Notes under the pieces: generated by a model | Seen by the model: only the letters and a program-made list of their open reading frames with translations | Told to the model about the DNA's origin: nothing | Databases searched by the model: none | DNA from: Amorphophallus konjac | Lineage: Eukaryota; Streptophyta; Magnoliopsida; Alismatales; Araceae | Reading direction: 5' to 3' | Length of the DNA: 64,000 nt | NCBI GenBank assembly: GCA_022559845.1 | Contig: CM040118.1 | Span: forward strand, 448,010,053 to 448,074,052 | In this document: piece after piece, positions 20,301 through 32,218 of the stretch | Layout of the letters: every line of letters starts with the position of its first letter | Position numbering within the stretch: position 1 is the stretch's first letter | Program-made: the position numbers and the translations under genes

Positions 20301-21968
20301 GTGTTCTCGCAGAGAGATCTGAACCTCAGACAGAGGCGTTGGATGGAGTTCATGAAGGACTATGACTTCACCCTGTCTTATCGGCCGGGCAGGATGAATG
20401 TCGTCGCCGATGCCTTGAGTAGGAAGGTTGCGGTCAGTACCTTGATGCTGAGGAAGTGGAGGCTCTGGGAACAGGTGCCCGAAGTATCTTTCAGGCTCAA
20501 GATTCCCCAGGAGCCAGGGTTGGCAGTGCTTGCGAGTCTGACTGTCACTCCTGCTATTCGTCGTCAGGTGACAGAGGCTCAGCATGCGGACCCTGAGTTG
20601 CCCCGGATTCTTGCGATGGCTGATGTGGAGCTTGGCGAGGACGGTGCTGCGAGGTTTCGTGGCAGGCTGTACGTCCCAGGGGAGGAGCAGGTTCGTCGTG
20701 CGGTGTTACGCGAGGCTCATGGGAGCAGGTACACTGTGCACCCGGGTGCGACGAAGATGTATCGGAACTTGCGGAGGCAGTTCTGGTGGCCTGGCATGAA
20801 GAGAGATGTGGCCGAGTTTGTGGCCAGGTGCCTGATCTGTCAGCAGGTGAAGGCGGAGCATCAGCGACCAGGCGGTACTCTCCAGCCCTTGGATGTTCCT
20901 GCTTGGAAGTGGGACCATGTGACCACAGATTTTGTGGTGGGGTTGCCCAGAACCCCGACTGGGCAGGACAGTATTTGGTTGCTGGTGGATCGGCTGACGA
21001 AGGTGACGCGGTTGCTACCGGTCAAGGTCAGCTGGAGCGTGCCTAAGTTGGCTCGTCTTTATGTGGAGCGGATCGTGCCGTTGCATGGGGTTCCCATTTC
21101 GATCGTGTCGGATCGGGATCCGCGCTTCACTTCTGGATTCTGGAGGAGTTTCCAGCGAGCTCTTGGCACGGAGTTGGCATTTAGCTCGGCGTATCATCCG
21201 CAGTCAGATGGTCAGTCTGAGAGGACCATTCAGACTTTGGAGGACATGCTGAGATCCTGCTGCCTGGAGTGGCAGGGGAGTTGGATTCATCACCTACCGT
21301 TAGTGGAGTTTGCCTATAACAACAGCTTTCATTCGAGCATCGGCATGGCTCCTTATGAGGCATTGTATGGGCGTCCTTGTCGGACTCCACTTGATTGGTT
21401 TGAGGTGGGTGAGCGTGTTTTGACGGGACCGGAATTGGTGCAGCAATGTGTGGATGTTGTGCACCTGGTTCGTCAGAACATGTTGGCGGCCCAGAGTCGG
21501 CAGAAGAGCTATGCTGACCGTAGGCGGCAGCCCCTCGAGTTCGCCGTGGGCGATCGTGTGTTCTTGAGAGTTTCTCCGATGAAGGGGGTGATGCGGTTTG
21601 GACGGCGTGGGAAGCTGAGTCCCCGCTATATTGGTCCTTTCGCGATTGTGGAGCGCATCGGTGAGGTTGCTTACCGGTTGCAGTTACCCTCTGAGTTGGC
21701 GTCGGTGCATGACGTGTTCCACGTCTCCATGTTGCGGAAGTATATGCCCGATGACTCTCATGTGCTCGAGTTTTCCGTTTGGCCTGAGGTGACTCCAGAT
21801 CTTTCTCTCCCAGAGTTTCCGATCCGCGTGGAGGATAGGCGAGAGCAGCGCCTGCGGAACAAGGTCATTCCCTTGGTAAAGGTCGTGTGGCAACGACACT
21901 CTGGTGGTGAGGCTTCGTGGGAACGTGAGGACGAGATGCGTCAGCAGTTCCCGTACCTGTTTGAGTGA
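17301..21968 (+). CDS. gag-pol: Gag-pol polyprotein of a Tekay-type chromovirus, 1555 aa
   Basis: One uninterrupted frame makes capsid, protease, reverse transcriptase, RNase H, integrase and a chromodomain. Approximate residues: retrotransposon gag 80-250; a Lys-rich linker ([12 protein letters not shown]) near 310; Cys/His fingers [13 protein letters not shown] and [14 protein letters not shown] near 350-382; protease [10 protein letters not shown] near 447; reverse transcriptase 600-800 with FVDDILVYS near 783; RNase H from FVVCTDASG near 930; integrase zinc finger (H-H-C-C) 1140-1180; integrase D, D and E in [15 protein letters not shown] and SDGQSERT near 1210, 1270 and 1307; chromodomain-like end ([18 protein letters not shown]) 1468-1555. 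All catalytic residues I looked for are present. The chosen ATG is the first after the primer site that opens this frame, about 150 nt downstream. High GC contrasts with the AT-rich Copia elements. In known chromoviruses the C-terminal domain guides integration toward particular chromatin. Confidence 0.96.
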   Translation: MAPRRSSRSQQGQSAGGQEIQQGVQRDQEEHSRVPGATEAADAARAPGAEGFLRGMYHLMAQQFGGEAGEGSSVRGGPGRAVRDFMQFHPPYFSGQADPDAARDWLDEMERVFSSAKSAVEDRVVLAYNQLQGTARRWWSSEWKTSFQLRPLEQIEWDDFVSAFERTYCPDVVATQRMREFLELVQGDMSVLQYRARFVELGRYAPHIMEHERVRTTQFVQGLRLELRHHLIANGATDLETASRVAISLEMDMQRTRGPISQGQSVSGRSQQSATQQQGFFQSASGGSGVPASAASVTGSASFGTKVKKFFKKGFGKKKSRDLGQASSGSVQQPFPLQRQGSVGGSRGPCPRCSGTHPGRQCTAPIICFRCDQPGHMARDCPQRPPQQQVSQQQQQQGQYPPLPRSASVGGRQRARGQITHLTRAEAVASQLVEGTVQILGCAARVLFDSGASHSFISEDFASSVEEPVTQLSCDLAVELPSGDFMVTPYCFDQVPVWIDGRSMPGRLYALQLRDYDVILGMDWLETHGAVVDCGMKRVYFQHPSKRTFYFQGIRSASSRFLISAIRARRLLDSGCQGFLASVVVSDRMEPNVEDIAVVCEFPDVFPEELPGLPPQREIDFVIEVVPGTGPLAKAPYRMAPAELRELRAQLQELLAKGYIRPSFSPWGAPVLFVKKKDGSLRLCIDYRQLNDVTIKNKYPLPRIDDLFDQLQSARVFSRIDLRSGYYQLRIRESDVEKTAFSTRYGHYEFLVMPFGLTNAPAAFMDLMQRVFHPYLDQFVVIFVDDILVYSRSAEEHAYHLGVVLQTLRDHQLYAKLSKCEFWLSEVHFLGHVISGDGISVDPAKVEAVMQWPRPRSVTEIRSFLGLAGYYRRFIQDFSRIATPMTRLTRKDVPFVWSEECEQSFRELKRLLTSAPVLVLPSGSGGFVVCTDASGVGLGAVLMQHGRVVAYASRQLKPHEENYPTHDLELAAVIFALKIWRHYLYGEKFEVFTDHQSLRYVFSQRDLNLRQRRWMEFMKDYDFTLSYRPGRMNVVADALSRKVAVSTLMLRKWRLWEQVPEVSFRLKIPQEPGLAVLASLTVTPAIRRQVTEAQHADPELPRILAMADVELGEDGAARFRGRLYVPGEEQVRRAVLREAHGSRYTVHPGATKMYRNLRRQFWWPGMKRDVAEFVARCLICQQVKAEHQRPGGTLQPLDVPAWKWDHVTTDFVVGLPRTPTGQDSIWLLVDRLTKVTRLLPVKVSWSVPKLARLYVERIVPLHGVPISIVSDRDPRFTSGFWRSFQRALGTELAFSSAYHPQSDGQSERTIQTLEDMLRSCCLEWQGSWIHHLPLVEFAYNNSFHSSIGMAPYEALYGRPCRTPLDWFEVGERVLTGPELVQQCVDVVHLVRQNMLAAQSRQKSYADRRRQPLEFAVGDRVFLRVSPMKGVMRFGRRGKLSPRYIGPFAIVERIGEVAYRLQLPSELASVHDVFHVSMLRKYMPDDSHVLEFSVWPEVTPDLSLPEFPIRVEDRREQRLRNKVIPLVKVVWQRHSGGEASWEREDEMRQQFPYLFE

Positions 21969-22007
21969 GTCTTCCTCTTCTTTCCCCTTTGGTTGTTCTC
22001 AATTTCG

Positions 22008-22035
22008 AGGACGAAATTCCTTAAGGGGGGAGGGC
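22008..22035 (+). other. Element B polypurine tract
   Basis: CGAGGACGAAATTCC is followed by TTAAGGGGGGAGGGC and then the TGTAATATCC of the 3' LTR. The G-rich run is the expected plus-strand primer. Confidence 0.9.
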
Positions 22036-24745
22036 TGTAATATCCCGGACCTTTCGGATCCTTCTTCATGGGTCCCGGATCTAGTTTTCGGAGCGTCCGG
22101 CTCCGTTGTGTCCGAAATTTCGTTTCGGACATCTTTCGTGTTCGGATCGGCGCGATCCGGAGTCGTTTCGGAGGCCCGGAGGCGTTCCGCGGCTTTTTCC
22201 GCGCGTGTTTTCCGATTCCCGGTGTGTGTTTCGGCTTTTCTCTTCGGACGCTCGTTGCGCGTGAACCGGGCTGTTCACACGGACACGAGTGGTACCGTTG
22301 CGATCGGTGCGTTCCGAGGATCGCGGGGGTGTGATTTCCTAATTTTTGGAATTTTACGGATTTTCCGGGTTTTTCTATAAAACCCTTTTTCTTTTCTCTC
22401 TCCCCCCACCATCTTCTTCTTCCTCTCTTCTTCTTCCTCCTTCCTCCTCCACCGTGTCTCCCTCCCTCTCCCTCTCTTCCTCCCGGTTGGCCACGGCGAG
22501 CTCCCCTCCGGCTGCAGACGGCGGCGGGGCGACGGCGCGGTGACGTGGGCGGCGGCGAGGCGGTCGTGGGGGCGTGCGGCGAGCGTGGGAAGCTTAAGGA
22601 AGAACGAGGGTTTTCAAGCGTTCTTCGCGATTCGTGGACGATCCGGCGGAGCATTCGCTCCATTGAGGTAGGGTGACGTTCCCTAGCTCTTCGCCGTTCT
22701 TTTCCGTGGTTTGTAGGCCGCGGGGAGGCCGAGAGAGGCATGTTTGGGTGTTTTTTGGGGTTTTTCCATGTTTTGGGGTGAGCCGCCCGATCTATGGTTT
22801 TAGCCCATGATTCTATGTTTTGGTGGCTTAGATGCATGCTAGGGGTCCCCAGGGGTCTTCCCCCTTGTTTTCCCCCTCTCCGGTGGAGGTACGGGGGCGT
22901 GGTTGGTGTTTTTGGGGTTTTCCCGCCGTAGCGTGCTCTGGGGCAAGCGACGGTCACTCCAGTGACCGTCACATGCTTGTAACGCCCCTAGAGGGGTGCG
23001 TTACTTCCCTGGGTGTTGGCCTTTGGGGTCGAGGGCTGTAACGGTCCTGCGACTGGCCGCCGTTTGCTAGTGACGCCCCTGGCCTGGGCCGTCACATGCG
23101 TTTCGACCGTTGGTTTTTGACCGTTGGGGGTCAGGCCATGTAACGCACCGAGATAGGCGCGTTACATGCGTGTAACGCACTGGGGCAGGAGCGTTACTTC
23201 CTGTTGTCCCCCATGTGGATGGGCCAAGCGACGCACTGGGCCCAGCGCGTTACTTACAAGCGACGCGCTGGGGCAGGCGCGTCACTTCCCTTTCCATCCC
23301 GAGCGTGAGGGCCATGCGACGCGCTGGTCTAGGTGCGTCACATGCGAGTAACGCACTGAGCCCGACGCGTTGCTTGCAAGCGACGCGCCAGGGTAAGCGC
23401 GTTACTTTCCCTGTGGTTTTGGAGGGTGTGGGGCGCCGTGTGACGGCCTGTCTCAGGCGCGTTACTTTCAAACGACGCACTTGAGCAGGCGCGTCACTTC
23501 CCCTACCCCTCTGGCCGTGTGACGGTCTGCCTTAGACCGCCATTTGTAAGTGACGGCCCTAGAGTGGACCGCCATTTGGCTGTGACGGTCCAGGGTCGGA
23601 CCGCCACTTCCTGTGTTGCCCCATGAGGGTGGCAACCTCGCTTTTCTCCGACCGTGGTCTCCGTGCGACGGGACTAGTGCGTGGGGTGATTCCCACACGT
23701 TGTCGGGCTTGGGCGTTGTTTTCCGTGACTTGAGAGTCTACTCCTTCAGTGACCCTCCACTAGTCGTAGCCTACTAGTACGCGTGTGCTAGTCGCACCAG
23801 GGAGTGGTGTACGGGCTGACCTTTAGAGACGGTTTGTGGACCGGTTACCGTTGGGCCCCACGTCTTGCAGCCAGAGTCCGGCTGAGGGGAAAACCGGTCA
23901 GAGGGCCAGACCAGGGACGCGCGGTCTGTGTGTGCACACGTGGTTGGGGGCGGTTGGACCCACGTCGACGGGCGTGACCCCAGCTAGTCACTTGTTGTAG
24001 TTACTTGTACGGTGTTTGCGCCTCGGGTAGGACCTACCATGTCAGGCGGTTCACCTGCGGTGCGGTGTAAGACGTCAGGGGACGCTACCGGCTGTGCTTC
24101 TAGTGGGTGGTACTCCTGTCGAGTACGGAGTGTCAGACTGTCAGTCGTGTGTTTCCGACCTTCGGGTTTTGACGGTTCGACCGTTGAGTTTCGGTCTTCT
24201 CGTACCGTGGCACGTGTGTCGGTTTGCGTGCCGTTAGGGTCTAGTTCTGTAGAGTACAGGGCTTTCCTTTCCGAGGTACCTTCCTACCGCTAGAGTAGTG
24301 GTTTCTCGTTTTACGAGGTAGGGTTCGAGTGATCCCTACTGAGTCTTGTTCCGAGACTCATTCCCTGCGTGTTTTCACCGTGTTTCAGGTGAGGCGCCAC
24401 CTTCGGGGAGCGTGTCGGGAGCGCAGCGGAAGCGTGGTGCGGGTGCCCAGAGGTAGTGCCAGAGGTCAGAGCCGGGGGATGCCCCGTGTAGCTGTACTTT
24501 TCTTTCTTGTCACTGTACTAGTCGTGGACTACTGTTGCTGTTGTTGTTATTTTATTGTGGACCATGTAAAATGTTAATTCATTTCCTGCTTAATATCATA
24601 ACTGTTTAATTTCTGCAATTATTTGTGATGCTTGTGTAGTTTCCACACCATCCTTTTAACCCTTCCGAGTCTTCGGGCTCGTGGGTGGCGGTGCGAGTCT
24701 CGGGTTATCGGGCCTTCCCGGTAATCGGATTCTCGGGTCGTTACA
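22036..24745 (+). repeat. Element B 3' LTR
   Basis: 2710 bp, matching 14426-17136 base for base where I compared them apart from one T in a homopolymer (7 versus 6, near 22751). It repeats the TATA box (22376) and the inverted-repeat array (about 22944-23614). Confidence 0.95.
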
Positions 24746-24750
24746 CACCG
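24746..24750. repeat. Target-site duplication of element B, right copy (CACCG)
   Basis: Exact repeat of 14421-14425 right after the LTR end CGTTACA. Confidence 0.95.
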
Positions 24751-25130
24751 GGTGCTTGGCTTGTATGAACTTCTTCTGCTAAGGCTACCTCCGTTTGTGT
24801 GAAGAGAAGAAGAGAGCCCGTAGAAGAAAAAGAGAGGAAGAAAAAGGATAAGAGGGGAAGGAGAGAGTGAGGGAGAAGAGGGAAGAAGAGGTAAGATTTA
24901 GGGGGGAAGGAGCCAATGCTCCACTCCCCCCACCTTGCAGTTTCTCTTCCATGTTGTCCATTTTTTTCTATTGTTCTTCTCTCCCCTACTGTAATGTCTG
25001 TGTCTCATTTGGCACCCTTTTATAAGGAATAAACAAAAATCTAAAGTGTTTGTGTTGATATATGTGTTTCAACTGTGTTTATGTTTACGGCTGTCTTACA
25101 TTGAGCATAATAAGCTCCCTCAGTTGATCT
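24751..25130 (+). mobile_element. Element H 3' LTR, segment 3 of 3 (end uncertain)
   Basis: Continues the H LTR after element B is removed. It has a purine-rich part (24800-24910), then TTTTATAAGGAATAAACA (about 25017-25036), which could be the polyadenylation region. One possible LTR end is TCTTACA near 25103. The other end of H is outside the window, so no duplication can confirm it. Confidence 0.4.
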
Positions 25131-25798
25131 GACCTTTTCTTCCGAATAGCTACATGGTGCTCACAGTAAGAGTGCCCGGGTGAGCTTCTCTAGGAAGAGG
25201 CTCAGGGCTTGCCCAACGCCATGGGTAGGGCTCTGAGGCCAGCGCCTTGGAGAATACCTCTCTGAGGTTGTATCATACTCCTATTGAGTGCTTACTGTGC
25301 CTCTTTCTTTTTCTCCTCTGTGAGCAACCTGGTATGGCAAGGTCGGCATCCAAGCTCACCCAAACCATACTTGAGACTTGGGTGCTGTTGATGCTAAATC
25401 TGCATACCAAGCTTAATGTTTCCTCCCTACTAGCCACTCCTTCCTCAAAGGGTGGCCTGGTAGCTTCTGCTCCCTTTGGTCATGTTTAGTTCAGTGGAGC
25501 CAGTAGCCCCTCTGGATCTTTTAATCGACAGGCCCCTCCCCATGGCCTTGACCGGTGGGGGCCTCCACTTCGACTGGCAGCATCCTTCCTGGGAGGGCCT
25601 AGTACCCACATCTCAGTGAGCCTCGAAGCTCCGTGGGTTGTGCTGCCATTTTGAGCTTCAAAGAGTTCACGACTTAATCTTCTCCATCTAGTTTTGCGAT
25701 GTGTTCCGATGTGATCATTACGGATGGTGTCACTTTTGTGCACATCCATATAATTTTGGGGCCATCTCGGACTTCCGTGGATGAGTTCCCACTCAACA
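25131..25798 (-). other. Unassigned repeat remnant, possible LTR of a minus-strand element
   Basis: No gene seen. Its right edge, ACTCAACA at 25798, is followed by CCCCCCGATC. In element sense that is GATCGGGGGG then TGTTGAGTGG, a plausible polypurine tract and LTR start. I could not find a partner LTR or a duplication, so this is only a suggestion. Confidence 0.3.
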
Positions 25799-28564
25799 CC
25801 CCCCGATCATCTCAGGTTTAGGGGAGATGCTGCCGAAATTTCGTCAGAAATGCAGCTAATAAAAGGAATAAAACATTGAATAACTCTGAACCATGAAGAT
25901 AAGATGGATAAAATAAAAAAAATGGTGAATGAACAAATAACCAATGAGTTGTCAAGGACTGCTATAATGGACACATTTCTGAACTATTCAAGACAACAAA
26001 AAATCATGGCAACAAGATGCACTATGAAAGATCAATAGAGAATAAATTAAGAACAAAACCTGTAGTGTTGGACAGTAGGGAGTCGACTCTAAAAGTCGAC
26101 CCCTTTCTTGCCCAGTTCTGTTTGGGCTGTCCTGTGCAGGGATCTGCATAGGAGTCGACTCTCCTGCTAGCCAAGCCTGCAGGCCAAAACTACGCATCCA
26201 TCTCGAGAATAAGATTGAACACTATACGCACATCAAAGCAAATTGCATTAAAAGCTTGCACAAATAAATTCTCTATCAATCTTTCATGAACAGAAATAAA
26301 GGATTCTCCTCATTCAATCTGAATTTGAGCGTATTCCACCTTTTGTATGCATGTGGACCCCGCATCCGGCATGAACATGAGCAGAACTTCACGAATCCAT
26401 CAACTTGTATAAAACCTTCTGCTGGCCTCCTGGGCTGAATTAAAAAGAATGTCATGCATTCATCACAGATCCGAATATATATTGCATCCTTGGCATGCAT
26501 ATGATTGATGCATTCAGCATGAACACTGATAAAACTTCATGCATACATCGAACTGCATAAGGACCCCCTACTGAGTGGAAATAAGGATGGGAGAACACCT
26601 TGCATTCATTGCCGACCTTAGCATAATGTGCTTGATTTCCTGCATGCGCATTAGGTCTCACATCCCTCACATATATAAATTAAACCTCATGCACATTGCA
26701 TCCCCAAGTGTGCTTGCAAGATATGATCTCCTGGTATATAAATGGTGACCCGTGGAAGGTTGGGTTACGCCCGGCTAGAAACTGTCACTATGCATGAGTG
26801 AAATACTCCACAACGTACCGGAGATCACCCCTCACGGATATGCCTCTAAATTCCTACACGTCATGGATAATACGTTTGCAAAAACTCATTCCCTTGCATT
26901 GCATAAACTCAACCTGAATAGCCTACCATGGAGCATAGCAGCATAAGCTGTTGGAAGCAAAAGTAGGTCGACCTACTCTGTGCTTCAGGTCAACCTGTCC
27001 TTGGCCTGCTGTCTTCACTAGCCAGCTGGATCTCCATTGGCAGCATGGGCCTTCTATCCCTTGCCTTGCTGCATTTTCCTATGCATGTGCATGCATGACT
27101 TTGCATAGATAAAAAAAAATCAAAATTAATCCAACAAGCGTAATTAAAACAAAAGGCATCATATGCATTCAACCCTAGGCATATTGCACGCCATGGCTGC
27201 ACATGAGAAGTCCATCTGCCCCCATGCCCTCAGGCCTTCTGGCTGCCCCCAAGATAGTAAACCTTCCCCGTGCATGCATGACCATGTTTGGTCGACTAAA
27301 TTGCATCTTCGATCGACCGAACCATTGGTGCGTCGACGCAGGGGCTGGCCTGGGTCGACGCACCCTCCATCGGCCCACATGTTGCTGAGCCTGCTGATTA
27401 CCCCATGGCAACAAGCCATTTCCTTCTCTCTCCCTACACATGCACATGCATATGGACGCATGATCAAGCATAAAAAAGAGAGAGAGAGAGAGAGAGAGGA
27501 GCGAAAAAATTGAACTAAAAAAATGAAATGAAAATTTAATAAACCCCAATCCCACTGTATTAAGCTCACAACTCCAAAAGTAAGAGGTAAAAAAAAAGAA
27601 TGAAGTAGAAGGCCAAATCGAGTGGCCCGCTCAAGGTAGGTCGACGCAGGCTGTTGGCTGCATCGATGCACCCAATGCGTTGAGTCGACCTAGCCTCAGG
27701 CTGGGTCGACCCAACCTCAGGTAGAGCAAAAATAAATAAATAATAATAGAAGAAAAGATAATAATAAATAATAATAGGAAGGAAAGGGCCATGATAATAC
27801 AATCTAAATTAAAGAAAACACATGAAAAAGAAACAAGCAAGTGGAATAAAATCTACACTCAAGTGGAATTAAAATAATAAGGTAAAATACAAACATACAT
27901 GTGCTAGCGTGCATTCCGGAGATCTTATCTTCCCCGAACCCTGGACAACGGAACATCAATGATGCCCCTGCAAGACGGGTTTGGACCTTGGGGACCATCC
28001 CCATCATGGTCATGGCCCGATCTTGCTTTGGGCTGATAGACCACTAAAACTGACCCATTTCCATTGGGATCTAATCCCACTCTTTTATTAAATGTCAAAC
28101 TTGTCGTGTTCTCGGCAGACATTCGCCTGAAGATTATCTACGTCTTCGTCACTGCTTTCAACTCAGACTCTCGTCCGGACATGAAATGGTCAAGGAGCAA
28201 CCAACATGATTTGAATACTTACACCCTAACATAGGGCATTTTAATACAATTCCAGATTTTCATTATCTCATCCCATTAATGCTAATCTTAGGCTATAGGG
28301 CCTCTTTTCCTGGCAGTTAATCAAGGGTTTTCTCCCCTGTGGGGAGATGTAATTAACGTCGTGGCCTTTATGGCACGGCAGATTTAGGTCCCGACCCGAT
28401 ATCCACTTTTATCTGATCGGTTCGACGGTGCGCACCAGAGGCTCCTTTAGAGCCCGAATAAATCGTCACTTTGTGACTGGCATGTCCACGCATTAATAAA
28501 CTTAATAAACTCTAATAAATAAACAAATAAAAATAAAAAAGATTTTAATTTATTAAAAAATAGT
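25799..28564. other. Unassigned repeat-derived region rich in GTCGAC words
   Basis: No gene or recognised domain. Minus-strand CGAAATTTCGGCAGCATCTC at about 25820-25850 resembles a word I associate with the 3' ends of some plant LTR elements. Palindrome-centred words with GTCGAC cluster at 26088-26105, 26155, 26970, 27289-27360 and 27640-27715. A (GA)n tract lies at 27477-27499. The part from about 28200 to 28560 is AT-rich and unassigned. Confidence 0.45.
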
Positions 28565-29307
28565 TCCCACACCCACTTGGGAGTAGTGGAGAGATAGATC
28601 CAGGAGAGACGATTTTAGGTTGGTTTTTGTAGGGCCTCCCACTGTGGTGGCTCAAGTCCGGACTGGGAGGAAAACCAGATAGAGGGCCTAACGTAGCACA
28701 GTCAGCCAGTGTGTGGACACGTGGTCGGGGACTTCGAACGAGTGCTGACGAGCGTGACCCTAACTAGACCCTTGTCTTATGTTCCGTGTACGGTGTCTCA
28801 ATGTCCCCCTAGGGCATGTAGGGAGACACCTGTGGTTGTGGACTAAGTCGTCAATGGACGCATCCGGCCTTGCTTCTATTGGATAGTGCTCCTGTCACTT
28901 GAGTGTAGCGACCCCTAGTTTCTCACGGTTGTGACTTAGTGTTCGGGAGGTCGAGGGTTTTCTATTGTACGGTCCCAACTTGTGGTTTGTTATAAATAAA
29001 ATTGATGCTCGCGTAGCAGAGTTGCTTCCTTTAATTATTAAATGCTATCTTTTGTTATGATTATTATTTCAAATTATTATTTATTGCATCATGTGCTTGT
29101 CGTCGCGAGGTGGGGATCCGTGGGACCCTTACTGAGCTGATGAGATGAGGCGCACCCCATTTATTTTCAGGTGAGGCGCGGCTTGCTCGTAGCGGTTCGG
29201 AGGCCTTGCGAGGAGCCGGTGGTTAGTAGTAGCACCAGTTTCCAAGGACGGGATATGCCCCGTGGTCTTGTACCCTTTTTACTTTACTGCACTTATGTAT
29301 GGACATG
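28565..29307 (+). mobile_element. LTR fragment G, diverged relative of the element B LTR
   Basis: Collinear with the right third of the B LTR (about 16075-16900). Shared landmarks in order include TTCCCACAC, AGTCCGG with GGAAAACC, CAGAGGGCC-like, CACGTGGT, GCGTGACCC, GTGCTCCTGT-like, CAGGTGAGGCGC and GATGCCCCGTG. Similarity is patchy, so it is an old or different subfamily. Copia element C inserted at its right edge; the remainder is beyond the window. Confidence 0.7.
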
Positions 29308-29629
29308 TGTTGGCCCAGACTAGATGGCGGACAAGAAGGGGAGTTGAATTGTCCCCTTCGATGGCGGATTTTAGAAACTTTCTAAACTAATCACAGCAAA
29401 ATTAATATTAAGTACGTTGATTAGCCTAAACAGACATGAGATTACAATGTTCTCTCAAGCTTTCTAATCTCACTTGAATAAACTATGCAATAGATGGTAG
29501 AAATAAATCCTAACATGAATAGCAGAGTAGGAAACTGTAGTGGTGCAGTGAAATAAAAATCAATAAGATAACATGTGAATGGAGATAAGAGAGATGGACA
29601 ATCACACAGGCATGCCACAAGACACAAAG

Positions 29630-29693
29630 ATTTTTAGGTGGTTCGGGACCACAACGGGCTCCCTACGTCCACCCCTCACCAAACCCGGTGAGG
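29630..29693 (-). other. LTR two-hairpin module, element C
   Basis: TTTTTAGGTGGTTCGG, hairpin 1 (GGGA with TCCC), CTACGTCCACC, hairpin 2 (CCTCACC at 29674-29680, loop AAACCC, GGTGAGG at 29687-29693). It has the same frame as in A and D with different stem bases; hairpin 2 is identical in F. Confidence 0.75.
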
Positions 29694-30305
29694 CTTCACT
29701 AACACACTACCGAGGTAGCAACCACGGGGACGAACCCCAACACCACACACGCTGCTTCTGCAGCAATACACACATGAGGCCTGGCCCCAAACCGCTGCCA
29801 CTGCAGCACTCACACACACGAACGGGGAACACACCCCGGACTCAAAAACCACACGGAGACGCAGCTTTGTACACCACACACAGATATTCTGATGTTCAGA
29901 AAAGTAAGAAGATATACAATATACACCCACAACAGTATGTAGATGAAGATGGACTATGAAGCACTCATAGAAATAAACATAGAGAGGATGTAGAAATATC
30001 TCCTTGTTGATAAATGGCCATAGACGTTTCTTCCTTGAAGCTCTCAACGGTGGGAGGTCGATCTATAGCAGGTTGAAGCAGTCGATCCTCCTTCTTGAAG
30101 ATCCTGGCCTGTCTGTAATGACTGTAGCTCGTACAAGATGAGTATCTTCAGATCCAAGCTTCAAGTGCACCTGCAAACACCAAAAGTTGATGAATCTCTC
30201 AAAGTCCTCTCCTCTCCACCTTGTGGCCACCCTCTCTCTTCTCTTCCCTGCAAAAGTATAGAACAATAAGCGCAGGGGATGTTTTTTCCACGATAGAGAT
30301 CGCAA

Positions 30306-30316
30306 CATATATATAG
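30306..30316 (-). promoter_or_regulatory. TATA box of element C LTR
   Basis: Element sense CCCTATATATATG. It lies between the U3 word array and the two-hairpin module, the expected order U3, TATA, R/U5. Confidence 0.55.
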
Positions 30317-30534
30317 GGTAGAAATATAAACAAAAGATAGCAAAACCCTTATCAAAACCCTTTAATAACTCACCCAATAGATGGGAGAAACCCTAAGGGT
30401 GATATGATAAAACATTATTTCAATCGGATCTACAAAATGGGTCTTTCAAAACCAATTTGGAAAACACGATCCGAATAGCCCAGAAGCCTGCCAACACATA
30501 GAAAAACCAATACACAGACTAAGGTCTGTGCAAA

Positions 30535-31150
30535 TTATCCCATGGTCGATGCATATGAAAAAGGCAGGGTCGGTGCATATAGGGCCAAAGTCTGTGCACA
30601 TGATGTAGAGGATATGGATGAGGTCTGTGCAAGATATTGACTAGGTCGGTGCAAAGATAGCGTCTGTACACATATGAAGAAAATGAGGTGCACACATTTG
30701 TACAGACTATGGAGGTCTCTGCGAGGATGGGGTCGGTGCAGGTTCACATCAAACAAGGATGGGTCGGTGCAGGTTTTACATGCGGTCGGTGCATGTTATG
30801 TAGAGCATACAAGGGCAGGTCGGTGCAAACACCAAAGCAAGTCGGTGCAAACAAGAGCAAGTCGGTGCAAAAGCCAAACGTGGTCGGTGCAAGTTTGCAA
30901 AGACCAACACATATGAACCTCGGTGCAAGTATGGTGCACATGAACAAAAGTCAGTGCATATGCCAAGTCAGTGTAAAGTTGCACATGAACTATGCATATG
31001 CCAAGGTCGGTGCAAAGTTTGGTGCACATGAACAAGTCAGTGCATGTTTTGTAAACTGCCAGAGAAAAAGTCGGTGCACTCAAGTGTAACACATAGATGT
31101 GCTAATAGTGAAACTCGGTGCATGTTTGAAGAAAGGCAAAGAAGGTCGAT
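30535..31150 (-). repeat. U3 word array of TCGGTGCA in element C LTR
   Basis: About twenty-five copies of GGTCGGTGCA or close variants (TCTGTGCA, TCAGTGCA) lie every 20-40 bp. The octamer is the exact reverse complement of the word in element A, although both elements lie on the minus strand. Confidence 0.8.
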
Positions 31151-32198
31151 GCAATATTGGCAAGAAAAACATCAACTCCCAGGGGTCGACCCTTGGGGTC
31201 GACCCTTGCGACTGCCAGAGAGAAACCCATGTGGGTTTGAAAAATCAACACTCAGGGGTCAACCCTTGCGCATGGACTTAGCAAAATAAAATATGTAATG
31301 AATTAAAGTCCAGAGATAGAATCTCACCATGGATCCATTGATTGAAGGCAACACAAACCTACTCTCATATAAACAAGTCACTCATGTCAATTCACACATG
31401 AATTAAAGATGCAGTCCAGAAATTCAAGTTCATTAATCATGAAACCAGCTTGATTAAATATAAGGCTTTTCAATTTCAGTTCAGATCAAAACAAATAACT
31501 AGGCTCAAGGAGCCAGGGGTCGACCCATGGGGTAGACCCATCCCAGGGAGAACGTAAAAACTGCCTTAGCAGTCCAATGCAAGTAATTCAAGTTCAGTCT
31601 ATTTATCCAATGATCTGAGAGCATTATAGATCCGGGAGTTTAAGTCCAGTTCAGCAAATATAAACACAATCCAATTACGCGAAGTTCAGTCTATGGAGGC
31701 TGAACTCAATCGAATCACACAGATATTGAAAGTGCAGTCCAAGCCAGTGAACACAAGTCATTCAAGACCACTTAAAGTAACATGAAGAATCATATCATTA
31801 AGATCCACATGGATTACTAATTCAGTCCAGTGCAAACTTAACCTTCACAACCATGGACATTAAAATGTCAAGCATTTATGCCAATTCATTAAAAACACCA
31901 TATAGGATATGCATGAAAGCACCAATAATATAGAGCTACCAAAACATAATGTTTTCAACAGTTAGTTCCAAAGTCTCATGCATAGCACGCATGAGGCAAC
32001 ATCAGGATTGTATTCGTGAAGGACCATTGAATTTCAACCTGTAAAGCAAGATATCATCATGTTAGCTTATTTATCATGAAGACGCCATTCAACATAAAAC
32101 ACATAATATTTTCACTTTAAAGCAAACATAAAATACACAATATATTGGAATTATTAAAACCATTATCAAATATAAAGAGGGGTGCACAGAACCCAACA

Positions 32199-32218
32199 AT
32201 CTCCCCCTTTTTGATGAT
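32199..32218 (-). other. Element C polypurine tract
   Basis: Element sense ATCATCAAAAAGGGGGAGAT directly before TGTTGGG of the LTR. A second tract with inverted flank (CTCCCCCTTTGACATTATC on the plus strand) follows at 32247-32265. Confidence 0.85.

Larger units (their letters stand above)
14426..24745 (+). mobile_element. Gypsy element B, Tekay/Del-type chromovirus, intact
   Basis: The 10.3-kb element has 2.71-kb LTRs, a 5-bp duplication, a Met-tRNA primer site, one uninterrupted gag-pol frame and a polypurine tract. Domain order is gag, protease, reverse transcriptase, RNase H, integrase, chromodomain, which is the chromovirus order. Long LTRs, one long frame, and CGAGGACGAAATTCCTTAAG before the 3' LTR are typical of Tekay. 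The LTRs differ by one T in a homopolymer by my reading, so insertion was very recent and the element may still be competent. Confidence 0.96.
29308..32198 (-). repeat. Element C 3' LTR
   Basis: About 2.9 kb, TGTTGGCCCAG to AACCCAACA on the plus strand. Landmarks: two-hairpin module (29630-29693), TATATATA (30306-30314), TCGGTGCA array (30535-31150) and GTCGAC words (31186-31265, 31515-31545). The right end is fixed by the polypurine tract; the left end is inferred. Confidence 0.8.

Noticed and set aside
20166..20585. Minus-strand frames inside the chromovirus polyprotein, here and at 19347-20135
   Set aside because: They are shadows of a GC-rich coding region on the other strand.
25247..28122. 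Short frames in the unassigned middle region as host genes
   Set aside because: All are under 180 codons, overlap on both strands, and show no domain, codon pattern or exon structure I can recognise.
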